A DNA stretch of 64,000 nucleotides from Echinometra lucunter (Eukaryota > Echinodermata > Echinoidea > Camarodonta > Echinometridae): positions 29,919,763 through 29,983,762 of the forward strand of contig CM057154.1 in NCBI GenBank assembly GCA_029962745.1, given 5' to 3'. A model generated the notes under the pieces. That model made no database searches and was not told where the DNA came from. It was given only the letters and a program-made list of their open reading frames with translations. The position numbers were made by a program, and so were the translations under genes. This document shows, piece after piece, positions 1-15,149 of the stretch. The first letter of the stretch is position 1. Every line of letters starts with the position of its first letter.

Positions 1-235
1 AAAATTATCATACCTCCACTCCTTAAAAAGAATTTACGCCGATAGAGACACCCACTCCCCTTAAACCCCTCCCCCAAGATGGCGATCAATATCCAGTTAT
101 GACATGTGCCCCCCCCCCAAAAAAAAAAAAAAAAAAAATTATATATATATAATATAAAAAACAAAAAAACGAACAAACATTCAACTCATGGCCCTGTTGC
201 CCTGTTGTAGGTCGGGGGCGCAGTATTTAGCAAGA

Positions 236-980
236 AGCAATGAAACTTCTATATGACAGCGAGCAAAGCAACGACAACTGCGCCATTTTTCAAATTCTGA
301 ACCCCTTTAAAAGAGGCTCAAAAAGCATATATGAGATCCTGAATGAAAATATATTCATGCGAGATAGCAAAGCGACTGAGCTCTAGAAAAAAACAGTATT
401 TTAAACCCTCAAAAACTCTATTTCTGATATATCTACCCTGCGGATGGGGGGGGGCGCATATCGCTTAAAGATTAGTATTTTTCTTCATTTTCTCCTTTCT
501 CTTTTTCTCTTTTGCGTTTTTGCGCCCCCTCCAAGTGTCGCCCTTAGATGTTAGATTTCTTTCAAAGGTTTGACCTTTGCAAATGCTGTATCAGGCCAAG
601 AGGCAGATGAACCTTTCATGGCAGCGAGTAAAACAATGACGATAAAATTCTGAACCCCTCTTTAAAAGCTTGTTAATTAAGAGAGGAGCGAAATTATGAG
701 ATTCTGAGAGGAAATGATTATGCGAGGGACCGGGAGGCGAGTGACCGAGCTTTAGACAATTTTGGCACTTTAAACCCTCAGAAACTTTTTTTTCTGATAC
801 CTTTATCCTGCGAATGGGGGAGGGGCGCAAAATCCTCTGAAAATATTATTTTTCTCCATTTTCCCTTTTCTCTCTCTCTTCTTTACGTTTTTTTTTTTTT
901 TTTGCGCCCCCATCAGAATAAAGCCCGGGGCACTTGTCCCCTCCGTAGATACGCCACTGATTGTGCCCCCCCCCCCTGCC
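236..980. repeat. Diverged tandem pair of a dispersed repeat
   Basis: Two related segments lie in direct order, about 236-545 and 603-980. Both run from a 'gcgag' tract through 'attctgaacccct', 'ttttaaaccctca' or 'ctttaaaccctca', a G-rich 'atggggg' block and a T/C-rich tract, and end in 'tgcgcccc'. The copies differ at many positions, so the duplication is old. I see no coding potential. The last ~80 bases ('cgccactgat', poly-C) are of a kind that recurs inside the large units further right. Confidence 0.6.
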
Positions 981-1446
981 CACAAGTGAGTTTATGTTTT
1001 GAATGATCAATTAAGTCTATTATAAAGACCCTGCCCGGCCGCTCTTTTCAATACTTTCCTTTATTTTTCTTCTGCTGCTGCTTTTCAATTCTTCCCCCTC
1101 CCCCCCCCCCCCTGTTTTTTTTTTTTTTCACTTGAAAAATCTGAGTTTTTTTTTTTTTTTTTTTTTTTTTTGAGGATTCGGATTATTATTTGATGTAAAG
1201 TTTGGTCAAGAGATAATCATAAAATTATTATCATGTGTTCCGAGTTCCGAGTTGTGTGCCACCATGGTCACTTCAGCGGCAACGCTAGCGAAAAAGTCGT
1301 ATGAATCTGCATTGGTCGAGGCGCGCGGTTGTTTAACACTATGGTTTAACATCGACTAGACAGGCGAAGGCCGTGCTCGTGCGTGTGAACGAGACGTACA
1401 GTCGACTTCGGTTACAAATCAGATATTTCTTGCAGTTAAAAGCATC
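981..1446. other. Upstream flank and 5' leader region of prefoldin 6
   Basis: This gene-free stretch holds a poly-C/poly-T tract (about 1,090-1,128) and a long poly-T tract (about 1,149-1,171). A less repetitive CpG-containing segment (about 1,220-1,446) then leads directly to the prefoldin start codon. No TATA box is obvious. The transcription start cannot be placed from sequence alone. Confidence 0.5.
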
Positions 1447-4400
1447 ATGGCAAACGAAGCTCTCCAAAAGCAGTTGCAAGAGGAACTAGAAAAGTTCAAG
1501 GCGTCAGAGAAAGGTACTTGACAACTAAGAATTTGTATTTTTTCAGAGAAAACACTAAGTACTAATGAGAGCGAGAGAGAGAGAGAGAGAGAGAGGGGTG
1601 GCGGGCTACCGGGCCTGGGCATCTCTCGGGCTCGACTGGCGCTCGGGGCCAGAGATGTGTGGCCATGGCATGCCTAGAGGCTAGACCTAGTATTAATGTC
1701 GCGGCATGAGACAACCGCTCTCTCACAGTTTTGCTCTTAGTCTTAGACTTAAAGAAGGAGCTTGAGAGAGAGAAAGAAAGAGTGAACTAGTCTATATCAT
1801 GGTATAGGAAATCACTTGTTTGTTGGTACATGTTGTACACGTGCACTTGTTGTGTACAAAGTGAATGCAGGGGAATGAGGAAACCATCGAGCATGTCGAG
1901 TGTGACTGTGAATGAAGCCCACTGTTGCTTTGGCGTAGGCCTTCTTTTGTCTTTGTGCACTTATTAGCATGAAATGAAACAAAGTATATTAACTCTTGTC
2001 TTGAGAAAAACAAAAAAGCAATTGTCAAAAAAAGTTACGACATTGAGTCAGGTGCAAGTCAACTCAAGAGTCATGCTTAAAAATTAGAAGTAAAAAGCAG
2101 TTACAGGTCTAGATCTGAGCCAATAAAAAAAACCAACATCAAATAAAAATGGGGGCTGGAATTGAGCCGGGAGAGGCAAGGCAAATGATGCCACCTCTAA
2201 CTTTTAAGATCTTACTCTTTGCAGATATACAAAGCCTTACAGATGGTGCAAAGCTTTACAGATCATTGCATAATCAGGAAGTATCTTTCTGTAGCACTCA
2301 TGACTGATCTTACCAAACTCACCCAGTTCCAGTGGACTGATAAGTTGCGATTAGATCTACCCTTTGACAAGAGTAAATGTAAATTTCTACACCAGGGGAG
2401 ATCGAGAAACGGCAGAAAGGACAAGTATTACCTAAAACTAAAGCAAAATAAATTAAAGAATCTACCCTAGTTAAAGACAGTGGGGTTTAAGTGGATGTAG
2501 AACTTAAGTTCCATGAACTTGTAAAGTTGTTTTCTTTGCAATTTTGTTTGTTTCAGAATTTCAAAATGCTGTTGGACTGAGAAAACAGCTTGATGCTCAA
2601 CTTAATGAAAACAACATGGTGAAAGATGTAAGTATTAAACTTTTTTGGGGGGGGGGCATTTGCTAACAAATTTTATTCATGTAATCCTTCTTTAATCATA
2701 TCGAGGGTTTAGTGCAACCAAGGGCTATCTGCATTTTTTTATTTTAATGAGATTTCGAAATTAAAATGATCCAGTAGAGACCAGGAACCCATCGGTAACA
2801 ATGATTTCTACAGCAAACTTTGCTACAGCTGAGTATCACCCAAAATAGACATGGCTATCTGCTTTAAACTGCAGTGTGTCATTGCAACAAATCTTTATTT
2901 CAAGATTTATCAAAATTGCCAAAAATGCAGATAGCCCTTTGTTGCACAAGGCCCTTGATATATTTGTTTTACATGTCTTACTGTTCTGTGTCCCCTTGGT
3001 TCTATGTCCTGTATAGGTTTTCATTAGATTCATAGGACTACACTGGCTATTTCTACAAGTTTAACTAACCTTATAAGTCCTGTTGGTACCAGAACCATTT
3101 AAAAATGATTTATGGTTTCACTTTTTTTGTATCATTTTAGGGCAGATATACTACTATTCAGCAATAATTATTTCTGTTTTAGGAGTTTATACCATTTTTG
3201 TTAGGATTTAAATTATTATTTCTGGCAGAAATAAATTGCTCATGTTCCAATGAAGGTTAAATACTCTTGGTAATGACTAGAATAGTAGAGCTCTTATTGG
3301 ATATAAAGTCATTGGAACTAAAAAAAAGCTGCAAGCCTGCAAATAGTCCATCTCGGCTCAATGAATACAGTATAGTACAGTCAACTCTGCCTAAGTCGAA
3401 TTTCTTGGGACTGAAGAAAATGCTTCGACTTAGAGAAAATTCGACTTATGAGGGGTCAAAAACAATAGAAAATAAAGGAATGGGACCCAGTGCAGACCTT
3501 CGACTTAGGCGATTATTCGACTTATGCGACTTTGACTTATGCAGAGTTGACTGTATTTTGTATTGTTACTCTAGTAGTACTAGGTAGAGCTATTTGGATT
3601 GTAATGTTCCACATTTCAATAAATGAAATTAAATCTTAAAGGGGGGATTACCAGTAAGTCAGAGACTGAGCAATGGGGTTTCATAGCCACAAAAAAATAT
3701 AAAAATATCTCTTTGTCTTTCTCCTTTGTCAATTGGTCAATCAGTTTATTCATCTGTTGTTTTGTATTTCATCTCTCTTGAAATCCAAATCACTGTAGGA
3801 ACTGGACCTCCTGGAAGCAGGGAGCAAGGTGTTTAAGATGATGGGTCCTGTTCTCATACAACAAGATGTAGAAGAGGCCAATGCCACCGTCAAGAAACGC
3901 ATCGAGTACATCACTGGAGAAGTGTAAGTTGGGCTACTGTAGAAAGTTTGGATGTTACCCATTGTAATGATGAATGAGAAAATTAAGTCATCTAAATATA
4001 TTTAGTTTGAAGATATTTGTTGAAGGGTTAATTACATTACAGCTCATCTGTACATATGTTTGATGATTTTTTTCAAAACTTTTCTGGATAAGTGCTTGCA
4101 AAGTTTTCATTGTCTCTTGTAAATCTTGCCACCATAGCTTGATCCTTGATCCATGGCCCAAATTCATGATTCATAACGAAAAGAGGTTTATATTCAAACC
4201 ATGGTTTAAACCTCCATATGAGAGTATGCGCATATCCTCTTGTCCAGTGGGCAGATGATGATTTTCTGATTATGCTTATTTGCACTTTCTTTTCTTATTT
4301 GCACTTATTAACTCTTATTTCAGTCCATGGCAGAAGTTTAATTCATGGTTTAGTCTGTGGTTTTAAATAAATCTTTGTGAATATAGGCCTATATGTCTAC

Positions 4401-5019
4401 GAATTCAGCTTATTACACACCATATGCTTAGAGTTAGAAGGGTGTTGACTCCTATTGTTTCTCACCAGATTCATGCCCTTCTGGCTCCCAATAAGCAACA
4501 ATGTGTTGCATAAGGGCCTTATAGGGTGATCTTCCACATGCTCTTGTGTCATTTGCTCTGGGATTTATTTTGTCAAAGTTAGGGGAGGGGTTGTGATTGG
4601 ACGTGTGTCATTTTGGGTTTTTACTGTTTACATGTATTTTTTTTATTATCAGACCGAAAGTCAATTTTTATGCTTTGCATGACAGTAAATGAATCTGGAT
4701 GTGTCATTATTCAATGTGCAGGGCCAAATCCGGAGTTAAAGTCAGGAATTACATGTAAGTTAGTGTTAGGAATTGATAGTAGAGCATGTGTTGTACTACC
4801 CAGCCCACATTGTCACCTATTTTCATGTGGTATACATTACTGATCTTACATTCCCTGGATTTTCTATCTTTTCCATTTATGTGTTATTTGTCGTGCAGAA
4901 AGAGGTATGATGCCCAAATCAAAGATCTAGAAAAGAAGCAGGAAGCTCATAGAGACCAACTGGGTAAACTCCAAGAAGAGTTCTCCAAGGCACATATGAA
5001 AGCTGCTCGAAAGACATAA
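1447..5019 (+). CDS. PFDN6: Prefoldin subunit 6, four coding exons
   Basis: Coding exons are 1447-1513, 2557-2627, 3799-3923 and 4899-5019. Each is bounded by GT/AG and the phases join cleanly into 384 nt, giving 127 aa, close to the usual length of this beta-type prefoldin subunit. Prefoldin is the cytosolic hexamer that passes unfolded actin and tubulin to the CCT chaperonin. The protein has the family layout: an N-terminal helix (starting MANEALQKQLQEEL), a central hairpin region containing 'LDLLEAGSKVFKMMGPVLI', and a C-terminal coiled coil from about residue 85 rich in K, E and Q. The start follows 'agcatc' and is the first ATG that opens the conserved N-terminus. The gene converges with RPS5. 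Intron 1 carries a GA microsatellite and intron 2 carries a small inverted-repeat element. No break is visible. Confidence 0.95.
1567..1595. repeat. (GA)n microsatellite in prefoldin intron 1
   Basis: An almost pure GA dinucleotide run lies about 55 bases after the exon 1 donor. It looks like simple sequence and leaves the splice signals intact. Confidence 0.85.
3376..3555. mobile_element. TA-flanked MITE in prefoldin intron 2
   Basis: The perfect terminal inverted repeat CAGTCAACTCTGC (3378-3390) is mirrored at 3541-3553. TA dinucleotides flank both ends (3376-3377 and 3554-3555). The interior contains several 'TTCGACTTA' or 'CGACTTAGG' segments in both orientations, so the whole could fold into a hairpin. 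A TA target duplication fits a Tc1/mariner-type non-autonomous element. It sits wholly within the intron and encodes nothing. Confidence 0.7.
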
Positions 5020-7339
5020 TGACAGTGATAGCCATATTAAAGGACTGTTTGTATTAGAACTCTTTGTTTATAATTGTGTGTCAAGGAGGTGTACTTTGCA
5101 AGCTGTATTTTGAGCTTTCCTAATTGTCCATCAGCTGCACAGGATTCGTTTGATAGTTGCTTTGTGACCACTGAATGACCATCAACCACCTGCTGAGCAT
5201 CTGCTGGTTGACCATGCTTCCTAGTGTGGACTTTTGTACCATTGATTGAAGAGGGAGAAGATGTTTCATCCCTCCATGCATCAATGTTGATTCCTTGAAT
5301 GTAGACTGTAGTAACTGTAACTTGCATATCTTTACAAGGGGCTCCTGTATGCCACTTGACATTAAAGACATTGGTTAACATTGTTATGATTTTAAAAAAT
5401 CTTGTTTTGTTACTTGAAAATAGGATAAACATAAGGGTTATAGTGTAAAAATACCAGTCTAAAAGTTTCAAAGTATAATATCCACAGGAAGTATTTTTAA
5501 ATATAAAAAATGTGAACGAATGCTTGAAAAATATACAAGGGTCGGTTGCACAGAATAGACATAAGGAGTGCGCATGCGCGTGTGACTCACCTTACCGTAC
5601 TTTGTGTACTGGCGAATCACACGGCGGGAGGCACATAACGGCATTTTCAAATTCAAGCAAAGTGGTCCTCTTAGTGATTGTCTCGTGAGACGAAGGATAA
5701 TAAAATCGCCATTTGCGTCTAACTTACACTTTTTCATTCCAAATTATGGTTGGTTTCAGGGTTTTTGAGTACAAATACAAGTACTCATACACATGTTTCA
5801 TCTTAGTTTGAGAATTTTTTAAATCAGCTACTCACAAAGTTAGCCAATGCCTTTAACTGAAAGAAGTCAACATTGAGTTCTCTTGTGACTTCAAATTATG
5901 TAAAACCCTTAAGTCAGTGAGAAAGGTGAAAGCGGTAACAGGATAGGCCAATATATTAGCTTGAATTGGATAGACCATTTTTGTGACGTATTTGAATTAA
6001 GGAATGTTGTTTTCAAGACTTGTTTTGTCCTTTTATTCCATGTTCAGAATACAGTGTAACTGGATTTCTAGTATTAGACAACATTCTGTCCTGAATCCCC
6101 TGATTATTTTGTTGGTTAGAAAGTTCATGTGAACAAACTTTTGGCTGTAACTGCAACTGAAACAAAAATGACTTTAGCACATGGTTTATGTTTATGAAGT
6201 TTCATGCTGCAAAATAATGGAACTACAAATGCTAAAACTTGTGCATTTCATGAAAGCCATACTTTTGAAGGGCATACAAAGTTATGGAATAGAGGGGGGG
6301 AATCAAGAATTGCTATGAAAAAAAAAGAATTGCTATTGGTCAGCAGAAGCAGAAGTGGTAATACTTCACATCTAAAGGTACCTAATTAGTCATTTTCATT
6401 ATCTTTTGTAACAAAACATGCACTTCTTCATTATGTAGCACTTGTTTCTATAAACAAATACATAAATATTCTTCTGTTACTTGTGTTTATTGATCTCATC
6501 ATTTTCCTACCAATCCGAAGAAACCTGTTGTTATATAGATGTGTTTTATATATGCAAGGGATGGATAGGAACATAGGGATGATCAGGAACGAACCAAAAA
6601 AGGAAAGCAATCTAACCTGTTCATTAATTTATTATCATTAGCTTGTTTGGGAAAAATGAAGAGGACTGCATCATCCATGGGGAAACAGAAACACTTTCCC
6701 AGTTTTGTTCCTTGACCTTTGCAACCCATTTGATGGTACTTCAGGCTCTATTCTAAGTACATTTGTAAAGTACTCTTTCCATGTCTTTTTCTGTCTGAAT
6801 AATTTCAAGAGCTTAGATATGAAAAATAATAAGAGCACATGTAAATTGTTGATACGATAAAAGTGTTTGCAGTTTCTATACGTTACTACTGGTGATTGTC
6901 TCTTAATCAAGTACCATTAAATTGTATATAAAACATACTTTTTGCTGACTGTACATGTACATGAAATTTTGTTCCATCATGAGATGATTACTACAATGTT
7001 CTTTTTATTAGGGTTTCGGTTTTAAAAGTGATTAAGAAAAAAAACATGTAAAAATGAGATATATCTATGTGGCAATAAGTAACAGAATTGCACAAGGTAA
7101 TCATTGTATCCCCAAAGCAGTGGCACCCATGAAGAAAACAGTTAATGGGTCACATTTTAGATATAAATATATGCTCTGAATATATGTTTGAATCATTTTT
7201 ATAAGCCCCTCCCCCTTTATTTTATATTTGTATGGTGATGATGCTCTTTCAGTAAAGGCAGTAAAATGCAGATACATGTCCGACATCAGAATAATGTGTT
7301 CAGTTCACAGTCCACATTGCTCTCATTGATTGATGATTA
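5020..7339. other. Spacer between the convergent PFDN6 and RPS5 genes
   Basis: The first few hundred bases are presumably the prefoldin 3' UTR. A 144-codon open frame exists on the minus strand (5,471-5,037), but I recognise no family in it and it starts only 18 bases past the prefoldin stop, so I do not call it a gene. A CpG-containing patch around 5,560-5,740 carries an NRF1-like palindrome. The remainder (about 5,750-7,339) is AT-rich without recognisable structure. Confidence 0.45.
5569..5580. promoter_or_regulatory. NRF1-like palindrome (GCGCATGCGC core)
   Basis: TGCGCATGCGCG contains the perfect palindrome GCGCATGCGC (5570-5579), which matches the consensus of NRF1, a regulator common at metazoan housekeeping promoters. 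It lies in a locally GC-richer patch about 550 bases after the prefoldin stop. No gene start was recognised on either side, so its role is unproven and a chance match is possible. Confidence 0.35.
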
Positions 7340-7850
7340 TACCAGGTGTCTTAAAAAACGGAACGACGGATTTTCAGTACTTTACTTTAAAAGAAAAAGA
7401 TTAAATAATTTTGTTTCATCAATGGGTAAAGCATCTACTAAAGAGAATGGTACAAAGATCATTGAATTTGATGTAGTAATTTTTATTCTATGCCCATTTC
7501 TCAAAATACAGTATTTTTCAAATTTCGCATGTTTTTGGTTGCAGATGAGAGCAGAATGGTGTCAGGAATGGCCTTTCGTACGGCATGTTTTGTTATTCAC
7601 ATGCATCAGTGGGCTTCCCTCAAACATTGTGCTATGAAAGGCTGTCCCAACACAATTCTACTCTCACTGGTCTCCAAAAATTTGAAAATCACTGTATTTT
7701 AAGAAACTGGCATAGAAACAAAACTACTTTGGTCTCTGTATCATTCTTCTCGGTAGAGGATGCTTTACCCAAAGAAGTAGAAATATAACATACTTTTTGA
7801 AGGCAAAGTACTGAAAATCCGCTGTTCCACTTTTTCTGGGACACCTGGTA
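7340..7850. mobile_element. TA-flanked hairpin element of about 507 bp
   Basis: The left end CCAGGTGTC (from 7342) and right end GACACCTGG (to 7848) are inverted copies, each next to TA. Inverted similarity continues well inward: 'cggattttcagtacttt' near 7368 is matched in reverse near 7808-7824, and 'gggtaaagcatct' near 7423 in reverse near 7760. Arms of about 200 bp therefore flank a unique centre around 7,540-7,660. This fits a non-autonomous Tc1/mariner-like foldback element. No transposase frame is present. Confidence 0.7.
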
Positions 7851-8187
7851 TGAAAAGAAGAAAGCCATGAAATGAAACTCAACAAAGGAAAGAAAAGAGT
7901 GGGAAGTAAGCAAGTGAATGAACAGAAATGAGAGAGTGCAAAAGAGGGTATATATTGCAAGAAAGAAAAGTAAGAGAAAGAAGGGGACAGCCAAAACAGA
8001 GAAAGGAAAGCAGAAGTAGGGGTTGAACCCTGGCCACATGGTATGTCATTTTGATAGACTCCAGTGTTTGGTCAAGTCTTACACATCAAATGCTATACAG
8101 TTCTCATAAATATTCAACCTGGATATATGTACAGCAAGTTTATACCCCCAACCGACCTTCATTTTTCTTTCAATGCCATCTCCCACA

Positions 8188-8360
8188 TACAGTTAATCAT
8201 GCATATCTCGAAGTCGTGTAAGTCAAACTTTCCCCAAATTGAATAAATTATTTGACCAAACCATTCAAAACGTGTTATTCACATTTCCCAAGTTAAATTT
8301 TGCACAAGTCAAATGATTTTTGTGGTCCCAAAAGATTCGATTTACACAAAGTTAACTGTA
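8188..8360. mobile_element. TA-flanked MITE related to the one at 3,376
   Basis: The left end CAGTTAA (8190) and right end TTAACTG (to 8358) are inverted, with TA on both sides. The interior has 'CTCGAAGTCGTGTAAGTC' and, on the other strand near the right end, 'TGTAAATCGAATC'. The 3,376 element shows the same order of a CAGTYAA end followed by a 'TAAGTCGAA'-like block, so both probably belong to one family. Confidence 0.6.
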
Positions 8361-8866
8361 ATGGCTTCAATTGATGACCTTTTTCATCCATTATCTACTA
8401 CTGTCATTTACTTATTTATCATTCTCTTTCTTTTTCTGCTCTCTGTCTCTCTTTCTCTCTTGCTCACTCTCTATTCCAAGCTATGGGTAATCCCCTCTTT
8501 CTACCCCCCTCACTCTTCCTTAGACCTATTAATGCTAACCCTCAATATTCCATATGCATACATGTACAGATTCCTTTTTCACTTTTTCTTGCCTTCAGAA
8601 TGCCCTCTTCTCTGTTCTTTTCCCTTGTATCCTCAACCTCTTTCCTGACTCGCGTTACTAAAATGGATATTATCATTCATAACCTTCCACATTAACTTCA
8701 CATTTCACACATAACTAACATGTAAACTATATATATACAATGCACTTCATGGTTACATTTTTTATGACTGATTATTTAATTACATGTACAATGTACGAGA
8801 TACTCTAATAAGATGTTATGTATATCTCTAGATGCTGAACCAGCCAACAGCATAGAAGATTCCTTC
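8361..8866. other. 3' flank and UTR of RPS5
   Basis: A pyrimidine-rich tract (about 8,425-8,480 and 8,560-8,650) is followed by AT-rich sequence. The final ~100 bases next to the RPS5 stop codon are presumably the 3' UTR of that minus-strand gene. Confidence 0.5.
8775..8780 (-). terminator. Candidate poly(A) signal ATTAAA for RPS5
   Basis: On the minus strand ATTAAA occurs about 90 bases after the RPS5 stop codon, within an AT-rich stretch. It is the common variant of the AATAAA signal, and the distance suits a short ribosomal-protein 3' UTR. No transcript data are available to confirm it. Confidence 0.4.
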
Positions 8867-12010
<3,144 letters not shown>

Positions 12011-12024
12011 TGTCTACTATTCCT

Positions 12025-13677
12025 TAAAACGAAGAGCACAGAGAGATAGAAATTTACTATCAATATTGGGCTTGAAATACAAAAAGCAAAATTATTTTCC
12101 TAATCTGTTGGAATACATTTGTTTTTTTATGTTTAGTTACACGAGCCTATCTAGCAGCAGCTAGTGCATAGCACCCCACTGTACCCCACTGTCAGTACTT
12201 GCCTGAGCTCAGAGCACAAGAGGGCAGCAATTTATTGGCATTGTTATAATTGCATATCACAGTAAACAAGAATTTTATGCTCTAAATTCAATATTTGGAG
12301 CATGTTCATGGCAGGACACAGGATATTCAAAGCAGCAACCTAAACAACATGATGGTAAGTGAATTTTTTTCTTTTTTAGTGTCATTTCAATTCACTTTCA
12401 AAATATGTTGACTCGCGCCATAGATTTGCAAATGCCTTGGCCTTGCTCATTCTGGCCTACAGGTGGGTGTATACACTGCCTTCATTTAAAGAATTCCCCA
12501 TATTGCCATACCAGACAGATTCTTCTGTCTTCATTGTCTTTAATATCACAATGTATGGTTTGGTGGCCCATGTCTGCGCATCCGCGTATCTGCGCGATTC
12601 TAACATCATAAAGACACAACAAACACATTAATTTAAAATAGGCCTTAGGCCTACAGTTACATTTCATGTTTGCAGAATTATACATCATGAAACTTCACCA
12701 TGGTCTCTACTATAACTACTTTACACTTTATTATCAGATCATTGAGCAAGAATATCATTTTTAACTGGTTTCTCAATGCAGAAATGCACACAAGTAAAAG
12801 TATACCCAGTTGTTGTGTGCCCTGACAGGTTGTGTATCCAGACAAGACGGCAATTTCAAGAATTTTTGCAAGCAATATTTCATAAATTGTTTGAATGTAA
12901 TGTAGGACATGTAGGACAATATTACAAAGCACGAATGTTCACAATTGGAATTGATGCATAGAGGGTCTAGATCTATATTTTATGAAATCTAAAGGCAAAA
13001 GAGGTTTGAGCATGTATGCCCCGTTCTGAAAACGGGTATGGGTGCGGTGGTGGGGTATTCTGCACCCAACCCCCCATCCTAATTGCCATCAAATCAGCTT
13101 CCTTTCTTCTCGATTTTGTGCCGTGTCTGACATGTCTGAACTGCCAAAATAAACATTAGATCATGTAGATCTAGGTCTAAATGTCCTACTCCTAGAACTA
13201 GGTAGATCTAGATCTAGACTCTAGACTAGGGCTAGGAAGGATAGATCGATTTTACCTAGGATCCTTCAAAAAAATGGCCCCGCTCTCAATTTCTCAAACA
13301 AAGTGAGCCGCATGAACATACGTGTAGAGAGCTCAGAGTCATATTCGAACCCATTCGCCATTCAATGATTGATTCAGTCGTGTGAATGTTCTGCTCCATG
13401 CAACACGCGTCAAGCAATACGAACTGCATTGCAATCCGCATGCAATACACGTAGTGAAACGTGCACAAATGAACTCCGCAGCACTACAACGACTACCGCT
13501 ACCCGTAGTGGGTTTTTATGAAGTTACTGTGCACCCCGACCATAAATCCCCAACATATTTCATATCAAAAAAGAATTTTAATATTACAGATAAATATTTT
13601 TTGTATTTTTACAACATCTTCCCACTAAATTGTACGTATTTCATACAAAATTTCTGTCAGTCTTTCTCATGTCTTAC
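12025..13677 (-). other. Probable 5'-UTR intron of RPS5
   Basis: If the TOP exon is right, this is intron 1. It starts with GTAAGA at 13677 and ends with AG at 12024-12023. The content is unremarkable AT-rich DNA with a cluster of 'ctagatct'-type short repeats at about 13,155-13,230. I looked for a host snoRNA and found no convincing C/D box pair. Confidence 0.5.
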
Positions 13678-13704
13678 TTTGAGAGCGTGCCACACGGAAA
13701 AAGG
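13678..13704 (-). promoter_or_regulatory. RPS5: Probable RPS5 transcription start with 5'TOP tract
   Basis: The minus strand reads CCTTTTTCC from 13704, the oligopyrimidine start typical of ribosomal-protein mRNAs. After about 27 bases a good donor (AAA|GTAAGA, GT at 13677-13676) follows. A matching acceptor lies 12 bases before the RPS5 ATG. The pieces make a short TOP leader joined to the coding exon. TOP starts and short leaders are established for this gene class; the exact start base is inference. Confidence 0.55.
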
Positions 13705-15149
13705 ACGAAAGTGGGGCGCCAGCTATCGGGCTGGGAATTAGCGGAATGATCATCACACATGAGCACTGCATACTGATCTCTGTACGTAAAAATATTTTGG
13801 CCATGAGATGATCTAAGAGCAAAATCAAGCAAAATAATGTTGAAATTCATGTTGAAAGAGAAGACCTATTTTTACACACTGATTTTCTACAACTTTATAA
13901 TGGACCTTCAATTTTTTTTGTTTTTATAAGCTCTATAAATCTAGTGCTTTGAAATGGAAATTCTGCTATTAGCAGCTATTAGCAAGAAACGCGCTTCTTT
14001 TGGAGGAGGAGAGGTATAGGAGGCACTGATTTCTATGAAATAAAATCTCATAGATCAAAGGGAGGGAGGAAGGGTGTAGGCCTACGACAAGTTTCCAATC
14101 ATCACCTAGATTACAATTCATTCCCAGGTTGAAGATTTTGTAGTTTTTATTACATCGGATTTTCAAATCCTTCCGACATCTTTGGACTACTGCAATGGGC
14201 GATCCAAACATGGGCATCAATCCGTTTTATAATTTGGTAGGGGGGGCACTGTCCAAAAATTTGCTGACAAGCAAAAACAAATATAAGGTGCCTCTATTTC
14301 TAAACATTTGGGGGACGGGGCGGCGGAGCGTCTTTCAAAGCTGGGGTACCAGCGAAAGGGCAATTTTTGGAAAAAGGGGGGCATTTACTTTTTTGCTGAA
14401 AACCAGTGCATTCTTTATACAGTGATTCGATAATGAAAATATCGCAAAATTATTTTAGGGCTCTTTCCTGTCATTGTTATTTTCATTCATTAACCCAGTC
14501 GTTTTCATAATTGACCAAGCTATAATTTTCAATGTATATCTGAGATCTTATCACAATCGATATTTTGTTAGAGAAAAAGTGTCAAACTGAAAAGAGGTTT
14601 TAATTTCAAGCACCAGGATATGAATAAGAGAAAACTTTATGCATGGTTACAAGTTACAAGAAACTTGACATGCCATGCCTGAAATATAATGGTAGCGAGG
14701 AAGTTGGGGGGGGGGGGAAGGAGATAATCCCAATCGCTTCAATTTAAGGACACTGTTCGTTCTTATTATAAAGGTTTTGGTGTTGTGCCCTATTATCTCT
14801 CGCCTCCTGAAAATGCCCAAACAATCGATCAGTCAGTCAACCTATCAGGCAGTGGGGCATCTGTATGGCAAAGAGCAATTTTTTTGAATGGGAGTACTTA
14901 TTTAGACTGCTGGTTAAATTATTGTCCCTCTTCTTTCAATTTGGCACAAGTCATTTTTCAGACTCTGAACAAAACTGTCAGTCTTCGCCCAAGCGTGAAT
15001 TAAATTTGTTTGTGAGTAGCACTTGATAGATGACCCCACTAGGCATCTAATTATCAACATGAAAAACTCTTGAAATATTTTGAAATATAAGTTTTATATT
15101 TTTTTCAAAAGTGTAATGTTTTTATTGATACGCACTGTATATCAGATTC
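13705..15149. other. Intergenic sequence left of the degenerate G-rich repeats
   Basis: No gene was recognised. The stretch holds AT-rich DNA, then G-rich 'ggggggcac' patches at about 14,235-14,400 and a poly-G run near 14,705-14,717, typical of decayed dispersed repeats. An open frame at 14,785-15,003 has no recognisable family. Confidence 0.45.

Noticed and set aside
5037..5471. 144-codon minus-strand open frame after the prefoldin stop
   Set aside because: No recognised family or supporting splice context, and it overlaps the expected prefoldin 3' UTR. Kept only as a remark.
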